A stretch of 64,000 bases of DNA from Desulfosporosinus nitroreducens (GTDB lineage Bacteria > Bacillota > Desulfitobacteriia > Desulfitobacteriales > Desulfitobacteriaceae). A program made the translations under genes and the position numbers. The DNA lies in contig NZ_JAMHFY010000006.1 of the NCBI RefSeq assembly GCF_023897015.1, forward strand, positions 124,001 through 188,000, in the 5' to 3' direction. The notes under the pieces were generated by a model. It searched no databases and was not told where the DNA came from. It saw only the letters and a list, made by a program, of their open reading frames with translations. This document shows, one piece after another, positions 40,420 through 49,858 of this stretch. Each line of letters starts with the position of its first letter. The first letter of the stretch is position 1.

Positions 40420-40815
40420 ATGACTTTTTTAATTGGGCTTATGTTAGTTGCAGCTATTTATTGCTGGACAGCGAATTCACGCTATGAGTGGAGTATTCCT
40501 CATAAGTGGCAGGACTTTATTGGTGCATGGCGGGAACGGCTTAGCAATAAATCACATAGCGTCTTCTTAGTTTGCGACGGCGGCTCTGAAAATGGAGAGA
40601 TGGAGAAGCGACTTTGGCTTCTTCAGAAGGCATTACCTAATCTGCAAAAGAGCGATAAACTCCCGTTATCAATTGAAGTTAAGATTAATTCGGATTTGTT
40701 TCTAGAACAAAATGAGAAATACATAGCATGTCTGCAGCGTCGGTTCTCAGAAATGGAGATTAGTGGGTACTCGCTTGAGGATAAGCAGGATGTGAGAAAT
40801 GATCACACGGTGTGA
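40420..40815 (+). CDS. hypothetical membrane-anchored protein
   Basis: I do not recognise this 131-aa protein. One N-terminal helix (about 2-18) with a small, charged soluble part. It is 15 bp after the ligase-like gene and 18 bp before comFA, so it is in the same operon. ATG after GGGGGAG. Confidence 0.65.
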   Translation: MTFLIGLMLVAAIYCWTANSRYEWSIPHKWQDFIGAWRERLSNKSHSVFLVCDGGSENGEMEKRLWLLQKALPNLQKSDKLPLSIEVKINSDLFLEQNEKYIACLQRRFSEMEISGYSLEDKQDVRNDHTV

Positions 40816-40833
40816 ACAGGGAGAGGGGTTTCG

Positions 40834-42555
40834 GTGCTCTTTTTTCTTACGTTAAACGATAACCATGAGGTTGGTGTTTTTCCGTTTCAAGAAAGGCTTG
40901 AGTGGGATTCGAGAGCAGTCAGCTATCTCAGTGAGCCTCTTCCGTTAGCAATTATTCAAGTGGTTCTAGAGCGCCTAACAAAGAAGAATACCCTTAATTT
41001 TAAAAAGAGTCCTCAAGCTATTCAGAGCCGTATCTCCAAGATTATCGAAGATTTTAGTTGGGACATGGATTTAACTTGGAGGAAGATCCCTGAGGCTATT
41101 TCCTTGCCTGAAGAGCGCTTAGTCCTTAGTGCAGAAGAAATTGGGAATGAGGCCTGGAAAGCCTTTAATCAACTCGTACGGGGCAGGCAACTTTCAATAG
41201 GGGATCTGCGAGAACTTGCTCGAGAGCTCGAACTGAGGGATGAAGTGATCACAAGATTTGCTCATTACAATGTTGAGCAGGGATGTGCGCAATGGGTTCC
41301 TTCTGTAAAACAAAATAAAAGGGGTTGGCAATGTCAACGTTGTGGAGAACAGGATTTAGAAGAGTGGCCCAGTTTTTATGGAGTGGCTGCGACGTGCCAA
41401 AGTTGTCAAAGCATAGGTGTGAGTAACTCGTTGAATGTGCTTTATCGAGACAAACGTTCTATCTTGGACGGTCCTTCTGTGGTTTTATTTCAACCTCACT
41501 GGAACTTGACCGAGGCCCAACGTTTAGCAAGTGATCAAGTATCGGAGTTTATCAAAGGCACATCTGAAAAAGTCGCGCTTCTCTGGGCTGCATGCGGAGC
41601 AGGAAAAACTGAAGTGTGTTTTCCATCAGCTGCTTGGGCACTGGCACAAGGGAGATCAGTACTTTTTGCTGCGCCTCGTCAGGATGTTATTCATGATATT
41701 GCGCCAAGGCTTCAACGGGACTTTTTAAATTATCCGATTCAAGTTTTGACTGGGACCACCACGGTTAAATTTCAAGTGGGGGGACTCGTGCTGGCAACTA
41801 CGCACCAGGTCTTAAGATTTTGGCAGTGTTTTGATGTAATTTTCATGGATGAGATGGATGCCTTTCCTTATCATGGGAACAAAGCATTGGAATGGGGGCT
41901 GAATCAAGCCTTGCGACCAGGAGGCAAATTACTTTACTTAACGGCAACTCCTTCTCATGAAGGATTAAAGGCTGTTCGAAAAGGGCAAATTTCGCTCATT
42001 CGCCTTCCGGCAAGACATCATCGAAATCCTCTGCCTGTTCCAATTTGGATAAGGGTTGGAAATTCGCTAGAAGCTAACAGGAGTATAGGTTTATGGGCTA
42101 AAGATATTGAATCATTAAGAGGTCAGGGGTCTGTGCTGGTGTTTGTCCCCAAAATATCTTGGATTGATCCATGGATCAAATCCTTTAAACAACGTTTTTC
42201 GGGTTGGTGCGTCGATGGGAGTTATAGTTCGGATCCGGGGCGCAATATGAAGATAAAGAACTTGCAACAGGGCAAATATGATATTTTTATAAGTACGACT
42301 ATTCTCGAGCGAGGTATTACTTTGCTTGGGATTCAAGTAGTGGTTCTTGGGGCAGACCATCCAATTTTTGATGAGCGTGCTTTAGTGCAAATGGCGGGAA
42401 GAGTGGGACGAACCAGGGAAAGGCCTGGGGGAGGGGTTTTATTTTTGGCTAAGCAGATCACACCAGCGATGAAGACTGCAGTGCAATGGATTGAGGAACA
42501 AAACAAACGTGCTTTGGAATTAGGACTGATTGACCCCTTGGAGAAAGAAGGTTGA
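40834..42555 (+). CDS. comFA: competence helicase ComFA
   Basis: DEAD-like ATPase that helps pull single-stranded DNA through the ComEC channel during transformation. A four-cysteine zinc finger (CQRCG and CQSCQ, about residues 168-198) precedes the helicase core with Walker A AACGAGKTE (near 252), DEMDAFPY as the DEAD box, LTATPS, and motif VI QMAGRVGRT. 573 aa, longer than Bacillus ComFA (463) because of an N-terminal extension of about 130 residues. GTG start after GGGAGAGGGG. Confidence 0.92.
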   Translation: MLFFLTLNDNHEVGVFPFQERLEWDSRAVSYLSEPLPLAIIQVVLERLTKKNTLNFKKSPQAIQSRISKIIEDFSWDMDLTWRKIPEAISLPEERLVLSAEEIGNEAWKAFNQLVRGRQLSIGDLRELARELELRDEVITRFAHYNVEQGCAQWVPSVKQNKRGWQCQRCGEQDLEEWPSFYGVAATCQSCQSIGVSNSLNVLYRDKRSILDGPSVVLFQPHWNLTEAQRLASDQVSEFIKGTSEKVALLWAACGAGKTEVCFPSAAWALAQGRSVLFAAPRQDVIHDIAPRLQRDFLNYPIQVLTGTTTVKFQVGGLVLATTHQVLRFWQCFDVIFMDEMDAFPYHGNKALEWGLNQALRPGGKLLYLTATPSHEGLKAVRKGQISLIRLPARHHRNPLPVPIWIRVGNSLEANRSIGLWAKDIESLRGQGSVLVFVPKISWIDPWIKSFKQRFSGWCVDGSYSSDPGRNMKIKNLQQGKYDIFISTTILERGITLLGIQVVVLGADHPIFDERALVQMAGRVGRTRERPGGGVLFLAKQITPAMKTAVQWIEEQNKRALELGLIDPLEKEG

Positions 42556-42559
42556 AGGC

Positions 42560-43300
42560 TTGAAGGAGTTGTGGAGGGAAGCATCTAAGGTCGGTCGCGC
42601 GCTTTGGTACGCGGATAAACAATATTGCGCACTGTGTGGTGCTGAAAAAGGTCCAATTTGCATGACTTGCAGGACTAAATATCTTCGTTCCGACCTAAGG
42701 CGTTGCGGAAGGTGTGGAAAGTTGGTTCAGTCGGAGAAGTTATATTGCCTTGATTGTGCCGCGGGCAGAGGACCAAAACAACTGGATCAAGTTACTGCCT
42801 GGGGTCATTATTCAGGAGAATTGAAGGAATTTATTCAAACTGTCAAATTTAAAGCCCAGCCACGACTAATTAGAGAGATATCTCGACCTTTTTCAGATTG
42901 GGCTATTAGCCAGCTTCCAGCCGTAGATGGTATAGTTGCAGTGCCAATGCATAAAACCCGCTTGGCAGAACGAGGCTTTAATCAAGCGGAGGTGATTGCC
43001 TCTGCTTTACACTGGGAATTAGGATTGCCGATTCTTCTAGGTGTCGACCGGATCGAGCCAAGATCGTCTCAAGTTTTACTCTCCCGTCAAGAACGACTTC
43101 ATAACCTAAAAGGCATATTTGTTGTGAGACAACCGAAGTATTATCAAGGTCGAACCGTATGGATTATAGATGACGTAACGACAACAGGAGCCACATTCGA
43201 AGCGGTTGCAGGGGTTCTTAGGGAAAGTGGAGTAAGAGCAATTTATGGCTTGTGCTTAGCCGCTGGCCTTGAAAAAAAACTTGTGCCTTTGTCTGATTAG
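42560..43300 (+). CDS. comFC: ComFC/amidophosphoribosyltransferase-like protein
   Basis: A PRTase-fold protein needed for transformation in naturally competent bacteria. The N-terminal zinc module has CALCGAEKGPICMTC and CGRCG plus CLDC, then the PRPP-like loop VWIIDDVTTTGATFEA near residue 200. The start is uncertain: TTG 42560 with GAAGG upstream is my choice; the frame is open to 42530 inside comFA. It follows comFA directly, the standard pair. Confidence 0.9.
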   Translation: MKELWREASKVGRALWYADKQYCALCGAEKGPICMTCRTKYLRSDLRRCGRCGKLVQSEKLYCLDCAAGRGPKQLDQVTAWGHYSGELKEFIQTVKFKAQPRLIREISRPFSDWAISQLPAVDGIVAVPMHKTRLAERGFNQAEVIASALHWELGLPILLGVDRIEPRSSQVLLSRQERLHNLKGIFVVRQPKYYQGRTVWIIDDVTTTGATFEAVAGVLRESGVRAIYGLCLAAGLEKKLVPLSD

Positions 43301-43364
43301 AGTTATAATTATAAATGGATGGGCACAGCCTATTACATTTTTTTACGTAAGGGGAATATCTTTC

Positions 43365-43667
43365 ATGGCCTTTGAAGACAAAGATCTAGTATGTAAAGAC
43401 TGCGGAGTGACTTTTATTTTTACCGTTGGGGAGCAAGAATTCTATGCTGAGAAAGGTTTCGAAAATGAGCCTCAGCGTTGCCGTGAATGCCGCAACATTC
43501 GCAAACAAAACCGTAATTCCCAAGAAGGAAGATCACGTGAAATGTTTACGGTCGTTTGTGGGGACTGCGGAGTAGAAACTCAGGTTCCTTTCCAACCTAC
43601 ATCTGATCGTCCAGTATACTGCCGTGAGTGCTATCAGCACCATCGCCCAGCTCGCGATCAATACTAA
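43365..43667 (+). CDS. zinc-ribbon protein
   Basis: A 100-residue protein with two zinc ribbons, CKDC..CREC (about residues 12-44) and CGDC..CREC (about 64-92). The first, with FTVGEQEFYAEKGF, belongs to the widespread probable-zinc-ribbon family (zf-trcl), the second to the CxxC-x-CxxC SSR type. Function unknown. ATG 43365 follows AAGGGG. It is followed by a strong terminator. Confidence 0.85.
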   Translation: MAFEDKDLVCKDCGVTFIFTVGEQEFYAEKGFENEPQRCRECRNIRKQNRNSQEGRSREMFTVVCGDCGVETQVPFQPTSDRPVYCRECYQHHRPARDQY

Positions 43668-43696
43668 TTTAGAAATTTCAACATTTTGATATTGAC

Positions 43697-43738
43697 AAGC
43701 ATTGGTAGGCAATTCGCCGACCAATGCTTTTTATTTTT
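43697..43738 (+). terminator. intrinsic terminator after the zinc-ribbon gene
   Basis: AAGCATTGGT (43697-43706) pairs with ACCAATGCTT (43720-43729), followed by TTTATTTTTT. Confidence 0.88.
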
Positions 43739-43796
43739 TCTTTAAAAAGTTGCTGTTTGCATTAATATATTACTTTGCATAAGAATATCAACAAGG

Positions 43797-43857
43797 TTAT
43801 CCACAGCGATTTCTCGAAAAAATAGGCTTAAAACGATACTTATCCACACTATCCACA
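43797..43857 (+). promoter_or_regulatory. cluster of three DnaA boxes
   Basis: Two perfect TTATCCACA boxes (43797-43805, 43840-43848) and one CTATCCACA (43849-43857, one mismatch) lie on the same strand. The last two are adjacent. The neighbourhood is AT-rich (43741-43800). No replication gene is near, so this is a candidate DnaA-titrating or DnaA-regulated site rather than a proven origin. Confidence 0.6.
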
Positions 43858-44122
43858 CACTCCTGTGTGTAACTTAGGGGGATAAAGTAACTTTAATGGT
43901 CAACCCAAGAACTAGAGTCAATCTTTATTGCTAAAAAAGGGGTATTAGAGTGATTAGTATCACCATGAATAGGATATCTGACTTTATAGGGGAACTGTGG
44001 AAATAGGTGAATGTTTAAAGACAACTTTCTAAGAGGAGATTGTGTAAAGAAGATCGAATATATAGAAGATTATTCCTGCTTGTATAAAAGAGAAGAAGGG
44101 GCATTGAAGAGGAGGAGATAGT

Positions 44123-45706
44123 ATGAGAAGGAGATTGGCAGGGGTTCTTGCCTCCCTTTTTCTAGTGAGCACGTTGCTTACTGGATGTGGCGTAATTAAT
44201 TCCATTGGCAGAGGTCAGACTGCGGGGGAGAAAACCGTTATTTTTGCACGGGGAGCGGATTCAATTAGTTTAGACCCGGCACTCATCGAAGACGGAGAAT
44301 CTGCTAAAGTTGTGGCCAACGTCTTTGACACCTTGGTGAGGTATAGAGAGGGTTCCACCGAGGTAGAACCCTCTCTTGCTACAGAATGGTCTACTTCAGA
44401 TGACGAAAAGGAATGGACATTTAAGCTCCGAAAAGGGGTTAAGTTCCATGATGGTACTCCATTTAATGCTGAAGCCGTAAAATTCAATGTAGAGCGACAA
44501 CTGCCGCCTAATCAAACAGCAGAAATGCCGTATTCGGAGTTTACGTTGGGTATGGTGGATAAAGTCGTTGCAGTTGATGAAAGCACTGTGAAATTTGTTC
44601 TGAAGAATCCTTATGCACCGTTTTTGCTAAACCTTGCTATGTCGCTCAGCGTTCCTATTTGCTCTCCAGAAGCTATTAAAAAGATGGGCAAAGACTTTGG
44701 GGAAAACCCAGTTGGTACAGGCCCATTTGCCTTTGAAAGTTGGGAAAAGGACACCAAGATTACCCTTAAAGCCAACCAAGATTATTGGGATGGCAAACCA
44801 AAAGTTGATAAACTAATCTTTGAAGTTGTTAAAGAAAACTCCGTACGCGCCAATAAACTATTAGCTGGCGAAGCAGATATTATTGATGGTATTGACCCAG
44901 ATGATGTCGGACGTCTAAAAGGGGATGCCAAACTTAACGTTAGTACAGTCCCAGGTATGAACATCAACTACATGGGAATGCGCGCAGATCGTAAACCTTT
45001 TAACGATCCTAAAGTTCGCCAAGCCATATCCATGGCGATTAACCGTGAAGAAATAGTCAATAGCCTATACAAAGGAAACGCTGTACTGGCCAATGGCCCC
45101 TTGCCTTCAGTCCTCTTTGGCTATGTAAAAGAGTTGCAACCCTATCCGTATGATCCGGCGAAGGCTAAGGAATTATTGAAAGAAGCCGGGTATGATGATA
45201 GTTTAAGTTTCGAACTTATCAGCTATACGGATGCACGTCCTTACAATGCAATAGGTGGAGACAATCTGGCTATTGCGATTCAAGGATATCTGAAGGAGGC
45301 AGGAGTAACTGTTAATATTACTTCTGCGGCTTGGAAAGAGCACAAAGATAACGTGAATAACGGAAAAGGGGAAGCATATCTGTGCGGCTGGATTGGTGAT
45401 AATGGGGATCCTGATAACTTCTTATATGCTCTGCTTCATTCAAACCAAATTGGCAATGGTCGTTTAAACGATGCAATGTACAACAACCCTAAATATGATG
45501 AATTGCTTCTTAAGGCACAGCAAAGTTCAAGTAATGAAGAGCGAATTAAGAATTATACTGAGGCCCAACAAATTCTTGTAAAAGATGCGCCATGGGTGTT
45601 TATTAGCAACTCTTTGGATATGGCTGTCTCCAACAAGAGCATTAGTGGATTTAGCATTCATCCAACGGGAGTATACTTCTTGAGGACGCTGGATAAAACA
45701 ACATAA
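44123..45706 (+). CDS. oligopeptide/dipeptide ABC transporter substrate-binding lipoprotein
   Basis: Extracytoplasmic solute-binding protein of family 5 (OppA/DppA type), 527 aa. A lipobox LLTGC (Cys22) shows lipid anchoring. The SBP_bac_5 pattern is seen in LRKGVKFHDGTPFNAEAVKF (near 100) and NPVGTGPFAFESW. No permease or ATPase genes follow, so it is an orphan that may serve transporters encoded elsewhere. The ATG follows GAGGAGGAG. The nearest upstream sequence contains the DnaA boxes. Confidence 0.9.
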   Translation: MRRRLAGVLASLFLVSTLLTGCGVINSIGRGQTAGEKTVIFARGADSISLDPALIEDGESAKVVANVFDTLVRYREGSTEVEPSLATEWSTSDDEKEWTFKLRKGVKFHDGTPFNAEAVKFNVERQLPPNQTAEMPYSEFTLGMVDKVVAVDESTVKFVLKNPYAPFLLNLAMSLSVPICSPEAIKKMGKDFGENPVGTGPFAFESWEKDTKITLKANQDYWDGKPKVDKLIFEVVKENSVRANKLLAGEADIIDGIDPDDVGRLKGDAKLNVSTVPGMNINYMGMRADRKPFNDPKVRQAISMAINREEIVNSLYKGNAVLANGPLPSVLFGYVKELQPYPYDPAKAKELLKEAGYDDSLSFELISYTDARPYNAIGGDNLAIAIQGYLKEAGVTVNITSAAWKEHKDNVNNGKGEAYLCGWIGDNGDPDNFLYALLHSNQIGNGRLNDAMYNNPKYDELLLKAQQSSSNEERIKNYTEAQQILVKDAPWVFISNSLDMAVSNKSISGFSIHPTGVYFLRTLDKTT

Positions 45707-45815
45707 TAAGTTAGTTTATGATGCGAATACATACTTTGGAATGGACTAAGGGAGGTTTTAGATCTGCACCTGAAAAAATAACAGGAGGGTGTCTTAGATA
45801 TCGATGAAAAAAGTA

Positions 45816-45844
45816 TTGTATAATTATTCGCAACTAAGTATAAT
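45816..45844 (+). promoter_or_regulatory. sigma-A type promoter of glnH
   Basis: TTGTAT (45816-45821), 17 bp, TATAAT (45839-45844), about 85 bp before the start codon. Confidence 0.65.
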
Positions 45845-45928
45845 CGGAAGCAAGAAGGATAAGCTGATGCATAACACCGAAGCTTTAAGAGGGGTTTGCT
45901 AAGACATCCAAAAGAGAGGGGAATAAAA

Positions 45929-46729
45929 ATGTTTAGGTCAAAAATTCGTTTTGTTTTAACTGCAGTACTTAGTTTGAGTCTTTTGACACTTGCCGGATGC
46001 GGAAGTACCAACACACCCGCTCCATCTTCGAATCCAGCTCCCGAGGAAAAGGTTTTGAGAGTCGGATCCGATATTGCCTATGCACCATTTGAATTTATGG
46101 ATGAAAAGCAAGTAGCGACAGGGTTTGATATTGAGCTTATTCAGGCTCTCGGCGCAGATATGGGCTATACAAAAGTAGATATCGAGACAGCAGCTTTTGA
46201 CGGTTTAATTCCAGCCTTGCAGGCAGGGAAATATGAGGCGGTTATTTCTGCCATGACAATCACTGAGGAACGTGCCAAAAGTGTCCTGTTTAGTGACAAG
46301 TATTTTTTAAGCGGACAATATATAGCCATGAAAAAAGGGGCTAATTTTAAATCATTAGCAGACCTAAAAGGAAAGAAAATCGGAGTTCAACTCAATACAA
46401 CGGGGCAATATGCAGTTGAGGAAAAAGGTATGGAAACAAATAAGTATGACACAACCCCGGATGCTATGAACGCTCTAATAAGCGGTGGAGTGGATGCTGT
46501 TGTGGCTGACTCACCAGTTGTACTTTGGTTCCAAGCCCAAAATCCTACAGCCCAAATTGAATCTGTAAATGCAGACTCCGGTGAAGAATATTACGGAATT
46601 GCCATGAAGCTTGGAAATACGGAATTAGCAGGAAAGATGAATGCCTCATTGAAAAAACTCATGGAAAATGGAAAATACAATGAGATTTACAAGAAATGGT
46701 TCAAAGTGGATGCTCCTACAATCAAATAA
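45929..46729 (+). CDS. glnH: amino-acid ABC transporter substrate-binding lipoprotein
   Basis: Family 3 solute-binding protein (GlnH/ArtP type), 266 aa from ATG 45929 (AGAGAGGGG upstream). Lipobox LTLAGC near residue 25. The amino-acid pocket residues lie in VGSDIAYAPFEF, GFDIELIQAL and VISAMTITEERA. It delivers a polar amino acid, possibly glutamine, to GlnP/GlnQ; specificity is not readable. A perfect 16-bp hairpin follows, separating it from glnPQ, which has its own promoter. Confidence 0.9.
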   Translation: MFRSKIRFVLTAVLSLSLLTLAGCGSTNTPAPSSNPAPEEKVLRVGSDIAYAPFEFMDEKQVATGFDIELIQALGADMGYTKVDIETAAFDGLIPALQAGKYEAVISAMTITEERAKSVLFSDKYFLSGQYIAMKKGANFKSLADLKGKKIGVQLNTTGQYAVEEKGMETNKYDTTPDAMNALISGGVDAVVADSPVVLWFQAQNPTAQIESVNADSGEEYYGIAMKLGNTELAGKMNASLKKLMENGKYNEIYKKWFKVDAPTIK

Positions 46730-46756
46730 TCCTTTTAAACATGTTTGACTACTTTG

Positions 46757-46798
46757 CTAAAGGGAAGGCACTGAAATAAAAAAGTGCTTTCCCTTTAG
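46757..46798. terminator. long hairpin after glnH
   Basis: CTAAAGGGAAGGCACT (46757-46772) pairs with AGTGCTTTCCCTTTAG (46783-46798) with one G-T wobble. A-rich on one side and T-containing on the other, so it could stop transcription in either direction, or partly, giving more GlnH than GlnPQ. Confidence 0.7.
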
Positions 46799-46877
46799 TT
46801 TGCCCTTAACCCTCTTAACCCTTAAAAGGCTGACATACGCTTAGTCTCAATAGACTCAAAATGGTTTAAATTGGTCC

Positions 46878-46906
46878 TTGAATATAATCCTGCCTCCATG
46901 TATAAT
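46878..46906 (+). promoter_or_regulatory. sigma-A type promoter of glnPQ
   Basis: TTGAAT (46878-46883), 17 bp, TATAAT (46901-46906). The leader to glnP is about 215 nt, AT-rich, with no recognised riboswitch. Confidence 0.65.
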
Positions 46907-47129
46907 CACACTTTGTTTAGTTGTTTAAAACCCGTTGGTGCGGAAAGGCATTTCATAAATTTATAAAGGATATACTCTTTATCGACGCGGTTAATAGCCA
47001 TGTAGTTTTACTTGTAAAAATTTGCGGTAAAATATATAATTTTAAGGCGATGTAATATAAAGTGGAGAAAAGAGAGCAATAAAGTATAAAGAATAAGAAT
47101 TGGAAGATTAGGAAGATAGGAGGATTATT

Positions 47130-47807
47130 GTGGGAATGAACTGGCATGTCGTTGTAGATAATATGCCTATTCTCGCCAAAGGGGCGTTGCTTACTTTAGA
47201 ACTAACGGCTGGAGCGGTGGCGATCGGGGTTGTAATTGGTTTATTCATGGCTTTAGCTCGGCTGTCTAAGCACAAAGTTGTTCGCGCGGGGGCGATTGCC
47301 TATATAGATTTTTTTCGAGGGACTCCATTATTAGTACAAATATTCCTAGTATATTTTGGAATACCAATGCTTCTTAAATGGCAGACTATGCCCGATAACT
47401 ATCAGTATACGGCAGGAATATTGGCGATGGGCCTTAATTCAGGCGCCTATATTGCTGAAATATTTAGAGCCGGCATTCAGTCCATAGACCGTGGTCAATC
47501 CGAAGCTGCACGATCGCTAGGGATGACACAAGCTCAAGCGTTGCGTTATGTTATCCTTCCACAAGCTTTTAAACGGACGATTCCTCCTTTGGGTAACGAG
47601 TTTATTGCCTTGCTAAAAGACTCCTCGTTGTTATCCATAATTGCAATACAGGAACTTTTTTATACCGGAAAGATTATAGTTGGACGAACCTACCAACCAC
47701 TTCCAATGTATATGGCCGTTGCCTTGTATTACTTAGTAATGACTCAGTTGATTGCCCAATGGGTTGCCTATATGGAGAGGAGGTTGGGCAAGAATGATCT
47801 TCGTTAA
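47130..47807 (+). CDS. glnP: amino-acid ABC transporter permease
   Basis: HisMQ-family permease, 225 aa, with about five membrane helices. The EAA loop for ATPase contact is [22 protein letters not shown] (residues about 126-147), and [12 protein letters not shown] precedes it. GTG 47130 has AGGAGG six bases upstream. Overlaps glnQ by 14 bp. Confidence 0.94.
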   Translation: MGMNWHVVVDNMPILAKGALLTLELTAGAVAIGVVIGLFMALARLSKHKVVRAGAIAYIDFFRGTPLLVQIFLVYFGIPMLLKWQTMPDNYQYTAGILAMGLNSGAYIAEIFRAGIQSIDRGQSEAARSLGMTQAQALRYVILPQAFKRTIPPLGNEFIALLKDSSLLSIIAIQELFYTGKIIVGRTYQPLPMYMAVALYYLVMTQLIAQWVAYMERRLGKNDLR

Positions 47808-48513
47808 GAATTTGCATAAATCTTTTGGTAAGCTTGAAGTTCTTAAAGGAATTGATTGCCATGTTCGTGAAAAAGAAGTGGTGGTTGTCATTGGCCCCAG
47901 TGGTTCGGGGAAGAGCACTTTCCTGCGTTGCCTAAATAAACTTGAAGAGCCTACTAGTGGAGAGATTATCGTCGATGGAATTCCTCTTAACTCTGAGGTC
48001 AATGTTAATGCGATACGACGAGAGGTGGGTATGGTTTTTCAACGCTTTAACCTCTTTCCACATATGACTGCAATTCAAAACATTGTGCTTGCTCCAGAAG
48101 TGGTTCGTAAGACAAATAAAGAGGAAGCAAGAAAGATTGGCCTAGAGCTTTTGGCTAAAGTTGGTCTCTATGATAAAGCGGACGAATACCCTGATCGCCT
48201 TTCTGGTGGACAACAGCAACGGGTTGCTATTGCTCGTGCTTTAGCAATGAAGCCAAAGATTATGCTTTTTGATGAGACTACATCTGCTCTTGATCCTGAA
48301 ATGGTGGGAGAGGTTTTAGCGGTCATGAAGGATTTGGCACGAGAAGGGATGACTATGGTCGTAGTTACTCATGAGATGGGATTTGCTCGTGAGGTTGGTG
48401 ATCGAGTGATTTTTATGGATGAGGGGATTATCATGGAAGAGGGAGAGCCCAACGAGGTTTTTGCGAATCCTAAGAATCCAAGGACTCAGGCGTTTTTGAG
48501 TAAAATCTTATAA
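47794..48513 (+). CDS. glnQ: amino-acid ABC transporter ATP-binding protein
   Basis: 240-aa ATPase with Walker [10 protein letters not shown] (34-42), ABC signature LSGGQQQR, Walker [13 protein letters not shown] and H-loop THEMGFA. The common DEP of Walker B is DET here. ATG 47794 is inside the glnP end, with GAGAGGAGG upstream. Energises uptake through GlnP. Confidence 0.95.
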   Translation: MIFVKNLHKSFGKLEVLKGIDCHVREKEVVVVIGPSGSGKSTFLRCLNKLEEPTSGEIIVDGIPLNSEVNVNAIRREVGMVFQRFNLFPHMTAIQNIVLAPEVVRKTNKEEARKIGLELLAKVGLYDKADEYPDRLSGGQQQRVAIARALAMKPKIMLFDETTSALDPEMVGEVLAVMKDLAREGMTMVVVTHEMGFAREVGDRVIFMDEGIIMEEGEPNEVFANPKNPRTQAFLSKIL

Positions 48514-48570
48514 GAGAAGCTTATTGTACTGCGCTTCTTGTGCCCTAGATAGGGCCGAGGAGCGCTTTTT

Positions 48571-49310
48571 GCATGTCATGCTGTGGGGGAAAGCGGTTTC
48601 TGCACGCGTCAGCACGTTACGCCGCTGACGTATTGGAGGGTTCGCGAGCGCGTCCGAACCTCAGGGTATGATGCATGTGACGCCGCTCCTTGCCATCCTT
48701 GGCACCGCGGCATCAGTCCATCCATGGACAAGCCCTGCGGCGCGCTACGGGACGCGAACCCTCAGCGCACGTCTGGACCGCGGCTTCACAGATACATCCG
48801 CTTAGCAGAAACCGCTCCTCTGGGGTGGACTTCTGAGGGGTGTACTGTGGTGCTTTGCAGAAAGGCATTCTGGTAGGGCTTTTAGGGAGTGAATGTGGTC
48901 GCTTAGTAGAACGGCGCTTCTCGGGGTGGGTTGCGGTGGAGGCGCCTTTGCATGTCATGCTCTTGGGAAGAGCGGTTTCTGTACGCGTCAGCACGTTACG
49001 CCGCTGACGCACTGGAGGGTTCGCTAGCGGCGTCCGAACCTTAGGGATGGAAGGCCTTATGCTATTCCATCCTTAGCGCAACGAATTAGGAACGTCCGGT
49101 TCTGTTGCATCTGTGCCGTTCCTTACCACTCCCTGGCACCGCGCTATCAGCCAACGGCATCTCTAGCCATCCGCGTCCTGTTCGAGTCGAGGCAAGGCCT
49201 GCAGTGCGCTACGGGGTTGTGAACCGTCGGTGTGCTTTCTGCTTATTAGAAACCGCTCTTTGGGGGTGGTTTTTGGACGAAATAGTGGTCGTTTTGATTT
49301 AGCGTGTTTC
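48571..49310 (+). repeat. tandem GC-rich foldback repeat, 379-bp period
   Basis: Two related units lie head to tail; the shared word GCATGTCATGCT begins at 48571 and again at 48950. Unit 1 (48592-48816) is bounded by AGCGGTTTCTGC and its exact inverse GCAGAAACCGCT. Unit 2 (48970-49258) is bounded by GAGCGGTTTCT and AGAAACCGCTC. Each contains GCGTCAGC..GCTGACG and a GGTTCG..CGAACC hairpin. Near 49180, unit 2 holds CCTGTTCGAGTCGAGGCAAG, which resembles copy A at 3677. No coding frame with an RBS was found across 48514-49487. Confidence 0.8.
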
Positions 49311-49487
49311 TTGGATTCGAAATCGTGTTGAGGATTTAGGATCTTTAATTTTAGTGCATTATATTTGGGAGTGTAATTATGACTCGTTTAAGGTTTAAAT
49401 TTCCTAAATGTTGGGTATCCTCCTTAGTATTAGTCGAGTTGAAGCGTAAGCTTTAGGAATTCGACAATTCAAGGAGGGTTTTTTTAC

Positions 49488-49685
49488 GTGGTAGGCAAAG
49501 TCAAATGGTTTAGCAAACAGAAGGGTTACGGATTTATCGAGCAAGAAAATGGGCAAGATATCTTTGTACATTTTCAATCGGTCATGGGGGATGGATTCCG
49601 TACCCTGGAAGAGGGACAGAATGTTGAGTTTGATGTCATTCAAGGCCCACGTGGGGAACAGGCATCCAATGTAATGGTCCGTTAA
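49488..49685 (+). CDS. cspA: cold shock protein
   Basis: A 65-residue single-domain RNA chaperone with RNP1 KGYGFIE and RNP2 DIFVHF. GTG start with AAGGAGGG. The leader (about 49330-49487) has a GTCGA..TCGAC hairpin next to the RBS. Family members unfold RNA at low temperature. Gene symbol is by family, not a proven orthologue. Confidence 0.94.
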   Translation: MVGKVKWFSKQKGYGFIEQENGQDIFVHFQSVMGDGFRTLEEGQNVEFDVIQGPRGEQASNVMVR

Positions 49686-49707
49686 TCCTAAGAAAGTATA
49701 ATTTGTT

Positions 49708-49747
49708 AAGAGAGAATCGTTGATATAATGTCAGCGATTCTCTCTTT
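49708..49747 (+). terminator. intrinsic terminator after cspA
   Basis: AAGAGAGAATCG (49708-49719) pairs with CGATTCTCTCTT (49734-49745), followed by a short T run. Confidence 0.82.
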
Positions 49748-49858
49748 AGGAATTTAGTTGAGAAATATCATTTCTAAAAACATTATATTAAATAGGCAGG
49801 ATTTTTTGTGTAAATCGGGAATATTACTTATATACCAGCATAGAAGGGGGTTGAATTT

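Noticed and set aside
43741-44122. Chromosomal origin (oriC) at the DnaA boxes
   Set aside because: No dnaA, dnaN or gidA gene is nearby and only three boxes are present; recorded only as a DnaA-box cluster.
48583-49302. ORFs of 65-99 codons across the GC-rich duplicated region
   Set aside because: They follow the palindromic repeat units, are not shared between the two units in the same frame, and have no RBS.
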